NCBI GenBank assembly: GCA_963999645.1
Contig: CAXEUY010000009.1
Coordinates: forward strand, 24,048 to 88,047
Reading direction: 5' to 3'
Length of the DNA: 64,000 bases
Source: MedAcidi-G1 sp002294285
GTDB taxonomy: Bacteria; Actinomycetota; Acidimicrobiia; Acidimicrobiales; MedAcidi-G1
The notes beneath the pieces were generated by a model. That model did not search any database, was not told the origin of the DNA, and was given only the letters and a program-made list of their open reading frames with translations. This document shows, in pieces, positions 31,663 through 40,979 of this stretch (within the stretch, counting starts at the first letter, position 1; every line of letters starts with the position of its first letter). Position numbers and translations under genes: made by a program.

Positions 31663-33321
31663 ATGGCAGAAGAACAACACCCAGAATTTGAATACACAGA
31701 CCTTCTTCCTCTTTTAAGCGACCCTTATGAGACAACAGAATTCAAATATTTGGGAAATTCAGGAGTATCAACTTTAGAAGGACCTGATGGTAGAAATTTT
31801 CTTAAAGTTGAACGAGAAGCCATACGACTCCTAACCTCAACAGCCATGCGCGACATAGCGCACTTATTCCGCTCTAGTCATCTATCACAACTGGCTGAAA
31901 TACTAAAAGATCCAGAATCTTCAGAAAACGATCGTTTCGTAGCACTTGAGCTGCTTCATAACGCAAATATCTCCGCTGGAGGTGTACTGCCTTCTTGCCA
32001 AGATACTGGTACCGCTCTTATCGCTGCTAAAAAAGGACAGCAGGTTCTGACCGAGATAGATGACAAGAAAGCTATTTCCGAAGGTGTTTATGACACCTAC
32101 ACGACTTCAAACCTTAGATACTCTCAACTTGCTCCCTTAGACATGTTCACCGAGAGCAATACCGGAACAAATTTACCTGCACAGATAGAAATTGAAGCCG
32201 TTCCAGGTGACTCGTACAAATTTCTTTTTATGGCAAAGGGAGGCGGATCGGCTAACAAAAGTTTTCTCTTTCAAGAGACTCGAGCTTTATTAGAACCCGA
32301 TCGCTTAATCGGTTTTCTTGATGAAAAATTGCGAACCTTGGGAACTGCAGCATGCCCGCCGTACCACTTGGCGGTCGTGATTGGTGGAACTTCTGCAGAA
32401 TTCAATCTGAAGGTGGCAAAATATGCCTCCGCCCGCTATTTGGATCATCTACCAACTGAGGGAAGCGAAAGCGGACATGGGTTTCGGGATCTTGAATGGG
32501 AGCAGAAAATTTTAGATTTGACACGAGAATTTGGCATAGGCGCTCAATTTGGTGGCAAATATTTCTGTCATGATGTAAGAGTTATTCGACTTCCCCGCCA
32601 TGCAGCATCAAACCCTGTAGGTGTAGCCGTTTCATGTTCGGCTGACAGACAGGCTTTAGGCAAGATAACATCTGATGGCATTTTTTTAGAGCAACTTGAA
32701 GAAGATCCGGCACGTTTCCTGCCTGAAACACTTGAAGATGAACTCTCAGGCAATGTCGTTCCAATCGATTTAAACAGACCTATGGAAGAAATAAGGTCCG
32801 AATTAAGCAAATACCCTGTTAAGACACGCTTGGCGTTGACCGGAACTTTAGTAGTGGCAAGAGACGTTGCCCATGCGGCTATCGCTAAGCGCATAGATTC
32901 TGGTGAGCCAATGCCTGAATACCTTGTAGATCATCCGGTCTACTATGCAGGTCCAGCGAAAACTCCTGAAGGCTACGCTTCAGGTTCATTTGGTCCAACT
33001 ACTGCAGGCCGTATGGACACATACGTAGAAAAGTTCCAATCTAAAGGAGCGAGCCTAGTTATGCTTGCCAAAGGTAACCGTTCACAACAGGTTTCTGATT
33101 CTTGTTCTCTGCATGGTGGTTTCTATCTTGGCTCTATAGGTGGACCTGCTGCGCGCTTAACAACTGAATCAATTCGCAAAGTAGAGGTCATTGACTACCC
33201 AGAGCTGGGCATGGAAGCTGTATGGAAAATAGAAGTTGAAAATTTTCCCGCCTTTATTGTGATGGATGACAAGGGTGGTGATTTCTTTTCAGAAGTTTCA
33301 ACACCGGTGAAACTCACCTAA
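31663..33321 (+). CDS. Class I fumarate hydratase
   Basis: This 552-residue iron-sulfur hydratase interconverts fumarate and malate in the TCA cycle. The N-terminal domain (about 1-370) holds the cluster cysteine in LPSCQDTGTA (C112), the GGGSANKSFLFQETRALL loop and a second Cys in YFCHDVRV. The C-terminal domain has VVARDVAHAAIAKRI, YYAGPAKTPEGYASGSFGPT and SLHGGFYLGSIGGPAA. The N- and C-terminal parts are fused as in the single-chain form. The class I enzyme is oxygen-sensitive. The stop shares CTAA with the convergent dehalogenase gene. Confidence 0.95.
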   Translation: MAEEQHPEFEYTDLLPLLSDPYETTEFKYLGNSGVSTLEGPDGRNFLKVEREAIRLLTSTAMRDIAHLFRSSHLSQLAEILKDPESSENDRFVALELLHNANISAGGVLPSCQDTGTALIAAKKGQQVLTEIDDKKAISEGVYDTYTTSNLRYSQLAPLDMFTESNTGTNLPAQIEIEAVPGDSYKFLFMAKGGGSANKSFLFQETRALLEPDRLIGFLDEKLRTLGTAACPPYHLAVVIGGTSAEFNLKVAKYASARYLDHLPTEGSESGHGFRDLEWEQKILDLTREFGIGAQFGGKYFCHDVRVIRLPRHAASNPVGVAVSCSADRQALGKITSDGIFLEQLEEDPARFLPETLEDELSGNVVPIDLNRPMEEIRSELSKYPVKTRLALTGTLVVARDVAHAAIAKRIDSGEPMPEYLVDHPVYYAGPAKTPEGYASGSFGPTTAGRMDTYVEKFQSKGASLVMLAKGNRSQQVSDSCSLHGGFYLGSIGGPAARLTTESIRKVEVIDYPELGMEAVWKIEVENFPAFIVMDDKGGDFFSEVSTPVKLT

Positions 33322-34193
33322 ATACTTGAATACCAAGAAGCCAATGCCTCCCCTATCTCTTCAGGTGAGTCTTCCTGAATAAAATGGTTTCCGGCTACGG
33401 TAACTTCTGTTTGGTTTTGCCATTTGCGACAAAACTCCCTTTGTTGGCCTCCTAATATGGCTCCAGGTTCTGCGTTTATAAATAACTTTGGAAATGATGA
33501 CTCCGTCATAAATTTTGCGTAAGAGGAGACTATTTCTGTTACGTCTTCGGGAAAACCCTCGATTGGGATTTCTCGTGGCCAAGTAAGAGTAGGTCGTCGT
33601 GTTTCGCCGGGTTCTACAAAAGGACGCCTATATTCAGCCATCTCTTCTTCTTCTAAATCCCTTAGGATCGCTGATGGTAGAACTCCTTCAACAAATAGAT
33701 TTTTTTCTAAAACCATCTCCTCTCCGGATTCAGAACGGAAACCTTGAAAAATTCCGCGGGCATTCTCTGGCCAGTCGTTCCAAGATTCAAAAGGTTTCAC
33801 TATTGCCTCCATGTAACAAACGCCCTTTACAGAATCTGGGTTTTGCATAGACCAGTCAAAACCAAGAGCTGATCCCCAATCATGAATTACGAACGTTACG
33901 TCCGAGGTAACTCCAATTTGGTCCAGCAACTCAAAAAGATATTGTCGATGCTCTATATACCGGTAAGAACCAGCATCTGTATTGTCTAGTTTTTCTGAGT
34001 CCCCCTGACCGATCAAATCAGGCGCAATGCATCTTCCCATTTGGGATACAAAAGGGATGATGTTTCTCCATAAATAAGACGAAGTTGGATTGCCATGCAG
34101 GAAAACGATCGGATCACCCTCACCGATCTCCACATAGGACATTTTTTTACCGAAAATTTCTATACTCTTTTTTTTGATATCTTCAACTGCCAC
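33318..34193 (-). CDS. Haloalkane dehalogenase, HLD-II type
   Basis: This 291-residue alpha/beta-hydrolase has the full haloalkane dehalogenase residue set. The nucleophile is D105 in IHDWGSALGFDW, halide-binding residues are N35 in HGNPTSSYLWRN and W106, the catalytic Glu is E129 in CYMEAIV and the His is H270 in GNHFIQED. The Asn plus Trp pair and the Glu acid are the pattern of subfamily II (DhaA/LinB). These enzymes hydrolyse carbon-halogen bonds to alcohols. The natural substrate in marine actinobacteria is unknown. The start is GTG with GGAGG 4 nt upstream. Confidence 0.9.
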   Translation of the reverse strand: MAVEDIKKKSIEIFGKKMSYVEIGEGDPIVFLHGNPTSSYLWRNIIPFVSQMGRCIAPDLIGQGDSEKLDNTDAGSYRYIEHRQYLFELLDQIGVTSDVTFVIHDWGSALGFDWSMQNPDSVKGVCYMEAIVKPFESWNDWPENARGIFQGFRSESGEEMVLEKNLFVEGVLPSAILRDLEEEEMAEYRRPFVEPGETRRPTLTWPREIPIEGFPEDVTEIVSSYAKFMTESSFPKLFINAEPGAILGGQQREFCRKWQNQTEVTVAGNHFIQEDSPEEIGEALASWYSSI

Positions 34194-34246
34194 AAATCCT
34201 CCTAAAACCTTTCAATAAGCTAGTGGAACAGTCAGGTCAAAAAAAA

Positions 34247-35017
34247 TCATTTCGGCAAGGGAACTACAATTGGTCCTTCTTTATCTTCAATGATTCTTAC
34301 ACGTGCACCATAGTGAAGGGAGACCAACGGCTCTGTTAGGACTTCTTCTGCGGACCCTTCAGCAACAATCTTTCCTTCTACAAGCATCGCTAGATGCTCG
34401 CTGTATCTACCTGCAAGAGTTAGATCATGCATAGTCGACAGAACTGATAAGTTCCTGTCGAATCTCAACTGATTGATAAGTTCTAGCGTTTCTTGCTGGT
34501 GACCCATATCTAGAGCTGTTGTTGGTTCATCCAGTAACAACACTGGGCAATCCTGTGCTAATGCCCTTGCAACCACAACACGTTGTTTCTCACCTCCTGA
34601 GAGTGTCCCTACAAACCTGTCTACTAGGTGTAAAGCGTCTAAAGATTTCAGTGCTAATACTGCAGCGTTGATGTCTTGATCTCTTTCGGATTCGAAAAAT
34701 CCCAAATGCGAGATTCTCCCCAACAAGACATAATCCATAACTCTCATCCCCATTGGAATAATCGGTTTCTGTGAAACAACAGCAACAGACTTCGCTAATT
34801 GTCTGTGGTTTAGTTCCTCGATATTTTTGCCGACAATCTTTATGGTTCCCGATGATTCAATAATTCCACCCGATGCTCTTATCAAAGTACTCTTACCCGC
34901 ACCATTGGGGCCAACAATAGTTGTCCAACCTCCAACCTCTAATTCAAAGTCAATTCCTTTCAACACTTCGTGGTTTCCAAGAACCACAGAAACATTCTTG
35001 CAATCAATCGCCTTCAT
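34247..35017 (-). CDS. btuD: Cobalamin-type ABC transporter ATPase
   Basis: This 256-residue ATPase has Walker A GPNGAGKSTLIRASGG, Q-loop VVSQKPIIPMG, signature LSGGEKQRVVVARALAQ, Walker B LLLDEPTTALD and H-loop LSTMHDLTLAG. It belongs to the FecCDE/BtuD group. The ATG at 35017 overlaps the permease stop by 4 bp; an upstream in-frame TTG is less likely. B12 is the likely substrate because the operon leader carries a cobalamin riboswitch. Confidence 0.92.
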   Translation of the reverse strand: MKAIDCKNVSVVLGNHEVLKGIDFELEVGGWTTIVGPNGAGKSTLIRASGGIIESSGTIKIVGKNIEELNHRQLAKSVAVVSQKPIIPMGMRVMDYVLLGRISHLGFFESERDQDINAAVLALKSLDALHLVDRFVGTLSGGEKQRVVVARALAQDCPVLLLDEPTTALDMGHQQETLELINQLRFDRNLSVLSTMHDLTLAGRYSEHLAMLVEGKIVAEGSAEEVLTEPLVSLHYGARVRIIEDKEGPIVVPLPK

Positions 35018-36081
35018 GAGTTTTTCCAAGCCGTTCTTAGAATCACAACAAAGAAAGGTGCACCGAGGAAAGCTGTCACAACTCCAATTGGTATTTCTGC
35101 TGGTTGGAGGATTAACCGAGCAACTAAATCAGCTATGACTAGAAACGCTCCACCTAAAAAAATCGTCATAGGGATTATGACTCTGTAACTACTTCCAAAA
35201 ATCAGACGAATTGTGTGTGGTACTATCACACCTACAAATCCAATAAGCCCACTTACAGCAACTGCAGCTGCTGTTCCTAGAGAAGCAGCAATTACTGTAA
35301 TCAAACGCATACGTCTCACATCTAAACCTAAAGAGCCGGCTTCTTCATCTCCTACGGTCAAAGCATCTAAGCGCCTTCTTGCCAGAAAAATCACAGTGAT
35401 GCAAATGAGAGTGTAAGGGGCTAGCAGGGTAACCTCATCCCAACCAGCTGTTCTTAACTGACCTAAAACAAAGAAATAAACTTGGCGTATAGTTTCCGAT
35501 TCGCGTTGTTGGACGAATGTTTGAACTGCTGTAAAAAAACTAGCTACAGCAACTCCAGCTAGAACAAGGCTTGTTACTTGGTCCAACATTCCGCGACTTC
35601 CACCAACCGTGTATGTCAGAGCTACTGCAATTAGTGCTCCCGCAAAAGCTGCTAACGGCACAGGGTCAAGAAAGCCTAACCCATCCCCTACGCCTGAAAC
35701 TATTGCAATCGTTGCTCCAAATCCTGCACCAGCAGCAACTCCCAGAAGATAAGGATCTGCTAATGGGTTTCTAAAAACCCCCTGATAGGCACCTCCTGCT
35801 GTGGCCAGCATGGAACCCACTAATAGGCCTAAAACCACCCTTGGAAGACGAATTTCAAGAAGTATTGCTTGCTGCCTGGAACTCAAACCTGAATCCAGGT
35901 CAACTAAGGGCAACTTATTCAATAACTCTTCGATGACAGCTGTGAAACCGAGATCTGCAGGACCAAAAACTAAACCTGCCAGAGCGGCGGCTGCTACTGA
36001 AACTAAAGCAAAGAACAGTTGCGTCTTTTTTAATGAAGTTGGTTTTACAACGAAATCCTTACCATCAATGAAAGAACTCAC
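35014..36081 (-). CDS. btuC: Cobalamin-type ABC transporter permease
   Basis: This 355-residue FecCD-family permease has about ten membrane helices. Marks are LEIRLPRVVLGLLVGSMLA, GGAYQGVFRNPLADPYLLGV and GFVGVIVPHTIRLIFGSSYR near the C-terminus, all conserved in BtuC. The start appears to be GTG at 36081 and the SD is weak. It follows the binding protein by 20 bp and overlaps btuD by 4 bp, so the three subunits are one transcript. Confidence 0.93.
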   Translation of the reverse strand: MSSFIDGKDFVVKPTSLKKTQLFFALVSVAAAALAGLVFGPADLGFTAVIEELLNKLPLVDLDSGLSSRQQAILLEIRLPRVVLGLLVGSMLATAGGAYQGVFRNPLADPYLLGVAAGAGFGATIAIVSGVGDGLGFLDPVPLAAFAGALIAVALTYTVGGSRGMLDQVTSLVLAGVAVASFFTAVQTFVQQRESETIRQVYFFVLGQLRTAGWDEVTLLAPYTLICITVIFLARRRLDALTVGDEEAGSLGLDVRRMRLITVIAASLGTAAAVAVSGLIGFVGVIVPHTIRLIFGSSYRVIIPMTIFLGGAFLVIADLVARLILQPAEIPIGVVTAFLGAPFFVVILRTAWKNS

Positions 36082-36101
36082 CTTATTTCACTGGCATTTC
36101 G

Positions 36102-36974
36102 TTAGCCTAAAATCTTCTCAATTTCGGCACGAACAGAAGTAAGGAAATCTACTACTCGTGGCCCCCAACGCCCCGAAGTGTCTGTATCTACTGGTATCAC
36201 TTGACCTGACACTACAGCCGTCATGGAGCCCCAACCTGGTCTAGCAGCAACAGTTTCAGCAGATTCACCCCAATCGGCATCTCCTAAGAAAATAAGATCT
36301 GGATCTGCATCGATTATAAATTCTGCAGATAGCTGCGGCCATCCAAATCCGCCTTCAATAGCAGGATCAGCAATATTTGAAAGACCAAGAAGCGAATAAA
36401 GCTTGCCTAAAAATGTCTTTGAAGTCGGCGAATAAAAAGTGTTGTCAATTTCATGGTAATAAGAAAGACCATCTCCTAATTTGTTTGAAGATATTTCATC
36501 CAAATCTGATTTAATGCTCTCAACTAATTGATCAGCTTCTGACTCACGCCCGGTTAATAAGCCCAACTCATTTATTTGTGAATAAGTGTCTTCCATAGAA
36601 GATGCTGCCGGTTGAAGTAGAGTTTTAACTCCCAGTGCCTCAAGTCCTGCAACAAGATCACCTGGGTCATATGAGGCAACTACAAGATCAGGTTGATATT
36701 CAGCAATAGATTCAATGTTTGGGGTATATCCAGAAAGAGATGTCATTGGAGCTTCTTCAGGAAAATTCGACTGATCATCAACCGCGACAACCTGACTACC
36801 AGCGCCTATAGCGAATAGTATTTCGGTAGCTGTTGGCGAAAGAGAAATAATATTCTCTGCGATTTCGATAGAAGAACCGCCTGAAACTGGGACTTGTTCC
36901 GTCCCTCCATCAGAAGCACAAGAAATGCCTAAAAGCGAAAAAACGCTTACCAACAAAAAAAATTTCAACTTCAT
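36102..36974 (-). CDS. btuF: Cobalamin-binding ABC transporter lipoprotein
   Basis: The 290 residues start with a lipoprotein signal ending LLGISC (Cys about 19). The mature class III binding protein has two lobes: IISLSPTATEILFAIGAG, YTPNIESIAEYQPDLVV, a long linker helix, and a C-terminal lobe with FIIDADPDLIFLGDADW and ARPGWGSMTAV. A strong SD (GGGAGGAGG) is 4 nt before the ATG. A cobalamin riboswitch in the leader supports corrinoid uptake over siderophore uptake. Confidence 0.92.
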   Translation of the reverse strand: MKLKFFLLVSVFSLLGISCASDGGTEQVPVSGGSSIEIAENIISLSPTATEILFAIGAGSQVVAVDDQSNFPEEAPMTSLSGYTPNIESIAEYQPDLVVASYDPGDLVAGLEALGVKTLLQPAASSMEDTYSQINELGLLTGRESEADQLVESIKSDLDEISSNKLGDGLSYYHEIDNTFYSPTSKTFLGKLYSLLGLSNIADPAIEGGFGWPQLSAEFIIDADPDLIFLGDADWGESAETVAARPGWGSMTAVVSGQVIPVDTDTSGRWGPRVVDFLTSVRAEIEKILG

Positions 36975-37054
36975 TTTCCTCCTCCCTTAAAGCACGGTAG
37001 AGAAAAGAAAAACTTCATTCTTAACCGCTCCTCCTCGGGAACTTATGGTTTACT

Positions 37055-37150
37055 ATTTTCTCCTACCCTTAGGTCTGACTTACCTCAATGAGGAACACAG
37101 TTGCGGGACAGTAACGGATTCAAACCGTTTTCTAATGTAGGAACCACCAC
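37055..37150 (-). promoter_or_regulatory. Cobalamin (AdoCbl) riboswitch aptamer
   Basis: On the minus strand, upstream of btuF, the leader holds the B12-box core: AAAACGGTTTGAATCCG, then CTGTCCCGCAACTGT, then AAGTCAGACC. A closing stem forms between TCCTAC (minus strand, 37143-37138) and GTAGGA (37066-37061). A small CCTC/GAGG hairpin sits at about 37083-37095. The order and spacing match cobalamin riboswitches, which lower expression when the cofactor is bound. The expression platform should lie at 36980-37055, between aptamer and SD; I could not decide whether it stops transcription or hides the ribosome site. The limits are approximate. Confidence 0.9.
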
Positions 37151-37181
37151 AATATCGTGAAAATTGACTTAATTAAAGTTT

Positions 37182-37919
37182 TCAATAGCGTAATGTTTCC
37201 AGAGCAACCGCCGTGTACTCCGGTTTACTTATCAAAAGTCCAGGAACCACTGGTCGCTCTTTGTTATAAGTTAAGTGGGAACCATCCACTCCACTAACAT
37301 CCAAACCTGCTGCGATTGCTACTGCGGCCGGAGCACATACGTCCCATTCGTACAAACCTGAAGGATGAACGTAAATATCAGCAGATCCGCCCACAACTGC
37401 CATAGCCTTAACTCCAGCAGAACCTACTGAATGCACAACACCACCTACAGATGCTGCGACGGCTTCTGCCTCACCCCACTGTGAACGACTCGTAATGACA
37501 ATCGGAGGATCATTAACAGAGTCTTGTTTTGTAGGAATCTGAAGTGTCCCATAGAGAGTTCCTATAGCGGGCAAATTGACTGCTGCTGCCGAAGGCTGAC
37601 CACCTTCAACCAAAGCAACATGAACTGCCCATTCCACACTTCCTACTCGTCCATAATCCTGTGTTCCATCTAGAGGGTCAACAATCCACACTCTTTCAGC
37701 TCCCAAACGAGCCTTGTCATCGCGCCCTTCCTCTGACAATAAAAAATCTTCAGGACAAAGTTCACTAAGCCGTCTACTTATGTGGAGATGCGCTTCTCGG
37801 TCAGCTGTTAACTGCAACTGGTACCCAGAAATTCCTTTCTCGACGGCTTTTTCTCTCAACTCTAAAAGCAACTCACCGGCTTCTCTTGCTAAAAGACCTG
37901 CTATTTCATGGTCATTCAT
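37182..37919 (-). CDS. CysQ-like 3'(2'),5'-bisphosphate nucleotidase / inositol monophosphatase family
   Basis: This 245-residue metal-dependent phosphatase has the family motifs SEEGRDD (Glu63/Glu64), WIVDPLDGTQDYG (D81, D84) and EWDVCAPAAVAIAAG. In actinobacteria this subtype is usually CysQ, which recycles 3'-phosphoadenosine-5'-phosphate from sulfate assimilation. Inositol phosphate activity cannot be excluded. The btuFCD operon follows downstream on the same strand, but its riboswitch leader begins about 30 bp after this stop. Confidence 0.85.
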   Translation of the reverse strand: MNDHEIAGLLAREAGELLLELREKAVEKGISGYQLQLTADREAHLHISRRLSELCPEDFLLSEEGRDDKARLGAERVWIVDPLDGTQDYGRVGSVEWAVHVALVEGGQPSAAAVNLPAIGTLYGTLQIPTKQDSVNDPPIVITSRSQWGEAEAVAASVGGVVHSVGSAGVKAMAVVGGSADIYVHPSGLYEWDVCAPAAVAIAAGLDVSGVDGSHLTYNKERPVVPGLLISKPEYTAVALETLRY

Positions 37920-38024
37920 AACTGCCTGACCTTAGTCGCAAAAAAGAGATAAACACATCTTTATGGTTTTAAGCGCTACCTTTATTACAAGTCATTTGAA
38001 TAAAATTTTTTGAGGGGTTCAAAA

Positions 38025-38960
38025 ATGGCATTTGGAAGAATTACAGGATGGGCAATTGACCTTCCCGAGAGAATCCTCACAAATGATGAACTTTCACAAA
38101 TGGTTGACACTTCAGACGAGTGGATTAGAGAAAGAAGCGGGATTTCCACGCGTCATATTGATGGAAAAGTTAGCGAAATGTCCACCAATGCTGGTAGAGC
38201 AGCATTGGAAAAGGCTGGTATTAAACCTGAGGAAATAGATCTTTTTATTCTCGCTACTACAACAGCAGACAAAGTTGTACCTGCAACTTCTTCAATAGTT
38301 CAAAATAATCTCGGCTTGTCATGTGGTGCCTTTGATCTGAATGCTGCATGTTCCGGTTTCGTTTACGGACTTGTAACTGCAATGCAGTTTTCTGATAGTG
38401 GAATGGAAAAAATTCTACTTATAGGAAGTGACTCCTTAAGCACATTCACCGACTGGGAGGACCGTTCTACTTGTGTCCTATTTGGTGATGGTGCTGGAGC
38501 AGTGGTGATCGAAAGAACATCAGAAAAACCATGCTTTCTCGGATGGGATCTTATGGCCGACGGATCCGCAGCGGACCTTCTCTATTGTGACCACGGAGGC
38601 AAAATAGTCATGCATGGTCAAGAAGTGTTCAGACGTGCTGTAATTGCGATGGAAAATGCTGCTAATACAGCTATGGAAAAAGCCGGAGTGAAAAGCGATG
38701 ACATATCACTTGTTGTACCACACCAAGCAAATGTCCGAATTATTGATACAGCAATGAAGCGACTTGGGATCGATCAAGAAAAAGCTGCCCTTGTAATGGA
38801 TAAAACAGGAAATACTTCTGCAGCTTCTATCCCTCTAGCACTAATTGATTCGGTGGAATCTGGTCGTGTTAATGAAGACGACTTACTGCTACTTGTAGGA
38901 TTTGGGGCTGGTATGACATCAGCAGCCGCGGTGGTTAGATGGAATCCAACAGGCAACTAA
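38025..38960 (+). CDS. fabH: Beta-ketoacyl-ACP synthase III
   Basis: This 311-residue thiolase-fold enzyme starts fatty-acid chains by condensing acyl-CoA with malonyl-ACP. The catalytic Cys is C109 in LNAACSGFVYG, the His lies in VVPHQANVRI and the Asn in KTGNTSAASIPLAL; GFGAGMTSAAAVVRW ends the protein. The ATG at 38025 has GAGGGG 7 nt upstream; an in-frame TTG 15 bp earlier lies upstream of that SD and is unlikely. Other fab genes are not adjacent, so a role in a specialised lipid is possible. Confidence 0.93.
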   Translation: MAFGRITGWAIDLPERILTNDELSQMVDTSDEWIRERSGISTRHIDGKVSEMSTNAGRAALEKAGIKPEEIDLFILATTTADKVVPATSSIVQNNLGLSCGAFDLNAACSGFVYGLVTAMQFSDSGMEKILLIGSDSLSTFTDWEDRSTCVLFGDGAGAVVIERTSEKPCFLGWDLMADGSAADLLYCDHGGKIVMHGQEVFRRAVIAMENAANTAMEKAGVKSDDISLVVPHQANVRIIDTAMKRLGIDQEKAALVMDKTGNTSAASIPLALIDSVESGRVNEDDLLLLVGFGAGMTSAAAVVRWNPTGN

Positions 38961-38990
38961 CCATACTGCTACTTCCATTACATAAAGATG

Positions 38991-38996
38991 TAGTCT
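38991..38996 (+). promoter_or_regulatory. Probable leaderless promoter -10 box of the ABC-F gene
   Basis: TAGTCT is followed by CTCACGT and GTG at 39004, a 7-nt gap, with no SD. It lies in the 43-bp gap after fabH. Confidence 0.45.
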
Positions 38997-39003
38997 CTCA
39001 CGT

Positions 39004-40896
39004 GTGCTAACTGCCTCAGGATTAACTAAGTCTTTTGGACCAAGGACACTTTTCAAGAATGTCTCTCTCCAACTAGGTTCCGGACGTCGCGTTGCTCTTA
39101 TTGGCAGTAACGGAACCGGTAAGACTACTTTGCTGGAAATATTAACTGGACTTCAGGAGGCTGATGCAGGAGAAATACACAAACCGCAAGAAATGAGAAT
39201 CGGCTACCTCCCTCAGGAACTGAAATCAACTCAAAGTAAAAGCGTTCTAGAGGAAGTGCTGTCAGGAGCGGAAGACATTAACCAATTAGCAATACAGATC
39301 AAAAAATTAAGTGCTGAACTAGAAGATTCGACTGGGAATCAAAAAGCTGACCTAATTTCCCGCTTCGGGGAAGCTCAGTCAAGGTTTGAACAAATAGGTG
39401 GATATGCAATTGAAGCCGAAGCACACAGACTTCTCTCTGGACTGGGATTCAACTCTCAAGATCACAATCGTTTTGTTAACCAACTCTCTGGTGGTTGGCA
39501 AATGCGCGTCGCCTTAGCGCGACTACTGCTGTCCAAACCCGATCTGCTAATTCTCGATGAACCAACTAACCACTTGGATGTTGACAGTGTTACTTGGCTA
39601 GAAAGCTATTTAGAAAAATGGCATAACGGTTTGTTATTTGTGAGTCACGATCGAGATTTTATAGATGGCATCGCAAATAAAATCATTGAACTTTCATCGG
39701 GACGTGCAACTGAATATTCTGGCAGCTTTGCAGAGTTTGTCGTCTCTAGAGAAGAACGTATCAACCAGCAAAAAGCTTTGGCTTCTCATCAAGCTAAGGA
39801 AATTTCCGATACCGAAAGGTTCATCGAACGTTTTAGATATAAAGCTACAAAAGCTAAACAAGTTCAAAGTCGAATAAAAGCTCTGGAAAAGCTCGAGAAA
39901 ATAGTCATTGAAAAAGAAAACGATCCAAAAACAAACTTTGATTTCCCAGAACCACGTCGCTCTTCTCGAGTTGTTGTGGAGTTCGAAAAAGTAAGTGCAG
40001 GATATGAAAAAGAAACCATTTTAGATGGTCTGACTTTCACTATAGAGAGAGGAAAAACTGTAGCTGTAGTTGGACCTAATGGCGCTGGAAAAACAACTCT
40101 GGTAAGGCTAATTACTGGAGAGCTAAAACAGACCGACGGGAAAATCTTTCGGGGAAAGAACGTCGACATGTCTTGGTTTGATCAACTGCAAGCCAAAGTT
40201 CTCGATCCAAAAAAAACAGTACTGGAGGAACTTCGCACTATTCCAAAAATCGAAGATTCAGGCAGGAACATTAGAACGTATCTTGCTTCTTTCGGATTTA
40301 GAGGTGATTTAGTTGACTCACTTGTATCAGATCTTTCTGGAGGGGAACAAACACGTTTAGCCCTCGCTAAAGCTCTATGCATACCTGTAAACCTATTAAT
40401 CCTAGATGAACCAACTAACCACCTCGACCTGCCCAGTTGCGACGTACTTGAAGATGCTATAAGCGCTTACCCGGGCACGGTGGTGCTGATAACGCATGAC
40501 CGTCACCTCATCAGATCTGTTGCAGACAATCTCCTAGAGGTACGCGATTCCAAAGCGACATGGCACATCGGCGTGCCTGATCGGATAATAAATCCGGCAC
40601 CCAAAGAGCTAAGGTCAGGTACAGCCACAGGAAATCTTCAAACAAAAGCAAAACAATCCAAAGACGAGAACCGCGAATTGAGACGTGAGCTGACAAAAAT
40701 TGAAAAGAAATGGGAAAAAGCAGAAGCTTCTCTTCTGGAGATACAAGAAAAACTTAACGAACCTGAACTTTTCAAAAATCCGAAAGAAGCTGAGTCTTTG
40801 GTTTCAGAATATGAAACTGCAAAAGACAAAGCTTCTGAGTTGATGAAACTTTGGGAATCACTTGAAGAAAAACTAAGAAATGAAGAAAATTCGTAA
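39004..40896 (+). CDS. ABC-F family ATPase (Uup/Ettlike, ribosome-associated)
   Basis: The 630 residues carry two ABC domains in one chain without membrane segments. The first has Walker A GSNGTGKTTLLEI and LSGGWQMRVALARLLL, the second GPNGAGKTTLVRLI and LSGGEQTRLALAKALC. The Y-shaped linker between them (about 240-320) is charged and helical, and each Walker B reads LLILDEPTNHLD. A C-terminal coiled coil (about 550-630) is like that of Uup. ABC-F proteins act on stalled or initiating ribosomes; some give antibiotic resistance, but the linker here does not show which. Uup-like housekeeping is most likely. Confidence 0.92.
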   Translation: MLTASGLTKSFGPRTLFKNVSLQLGSGRRVALIGSNGTGKTTLLEILTGLQEADAGEIHKPQEMRIGYLPQELKSTQSKSVLEEVLSGAEDINQLAIQIKKLSAELEDSTGNQKADLISRFGEAQSRFEQIGGYAIEAEAHRLLSGLGFNSQDHNRFVNQLSGGWQMRVALARLLLSKPDLLILDEPTNHLDVDSVTWLESYLEKWHNGLLFVSHDRDFIDGIANKIIELSSGRATEYSGSFAEFVVSREERINQQKALASHQAKEISDTERFIERFRYKATKAKQVQSRIKALEKLEKIVIEKENDPKTNFDFPEPRRSSRVVVEFEKVSAGYEKETILDGLTFTIERGKTVAVVGPNGAGKTTLVRLITGELKQTDGKIFRGKNVDMSWFDQLQAKVLDPKKTVLEELRTIPKIEDSGRNIRTYLASFGFRGDLVDSLVSDLSGGEQTRLALAKALCIPVNLLILDEPTNHLDLPSCDVLEDAISAYPGTVVLITHDRHLIRSVADNLLEVRDSKATWHIGVPDRIINPAPKELRSGTATGNLQTKAKQSKDENRELRRELTKIEKKWEKAEASLLEIQEKLNEPELFKNPKEAESLVSEYETAKDKASELMKLWESLEEKLRNEENS

Positions 40897-40979
40897 GAGA
40901 AATTAATCAACTTTTGCAAAAATCTTACTTTTACTGCAAAGAACTTAAAGTTTTAACCTAAACAACAGTTCGTATAGGT

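Noticed and set aside
37108..37132. A T-arm-like CGGTTTGAATCCG suggesting a tRNA on the minus strand
   Set aside because: No acceptor, D or anticodon arms can be drawn around it; the flanking CTGTCCCGCAACTGT and AGTCAGACC show it is the cobalamin riboswitch core.
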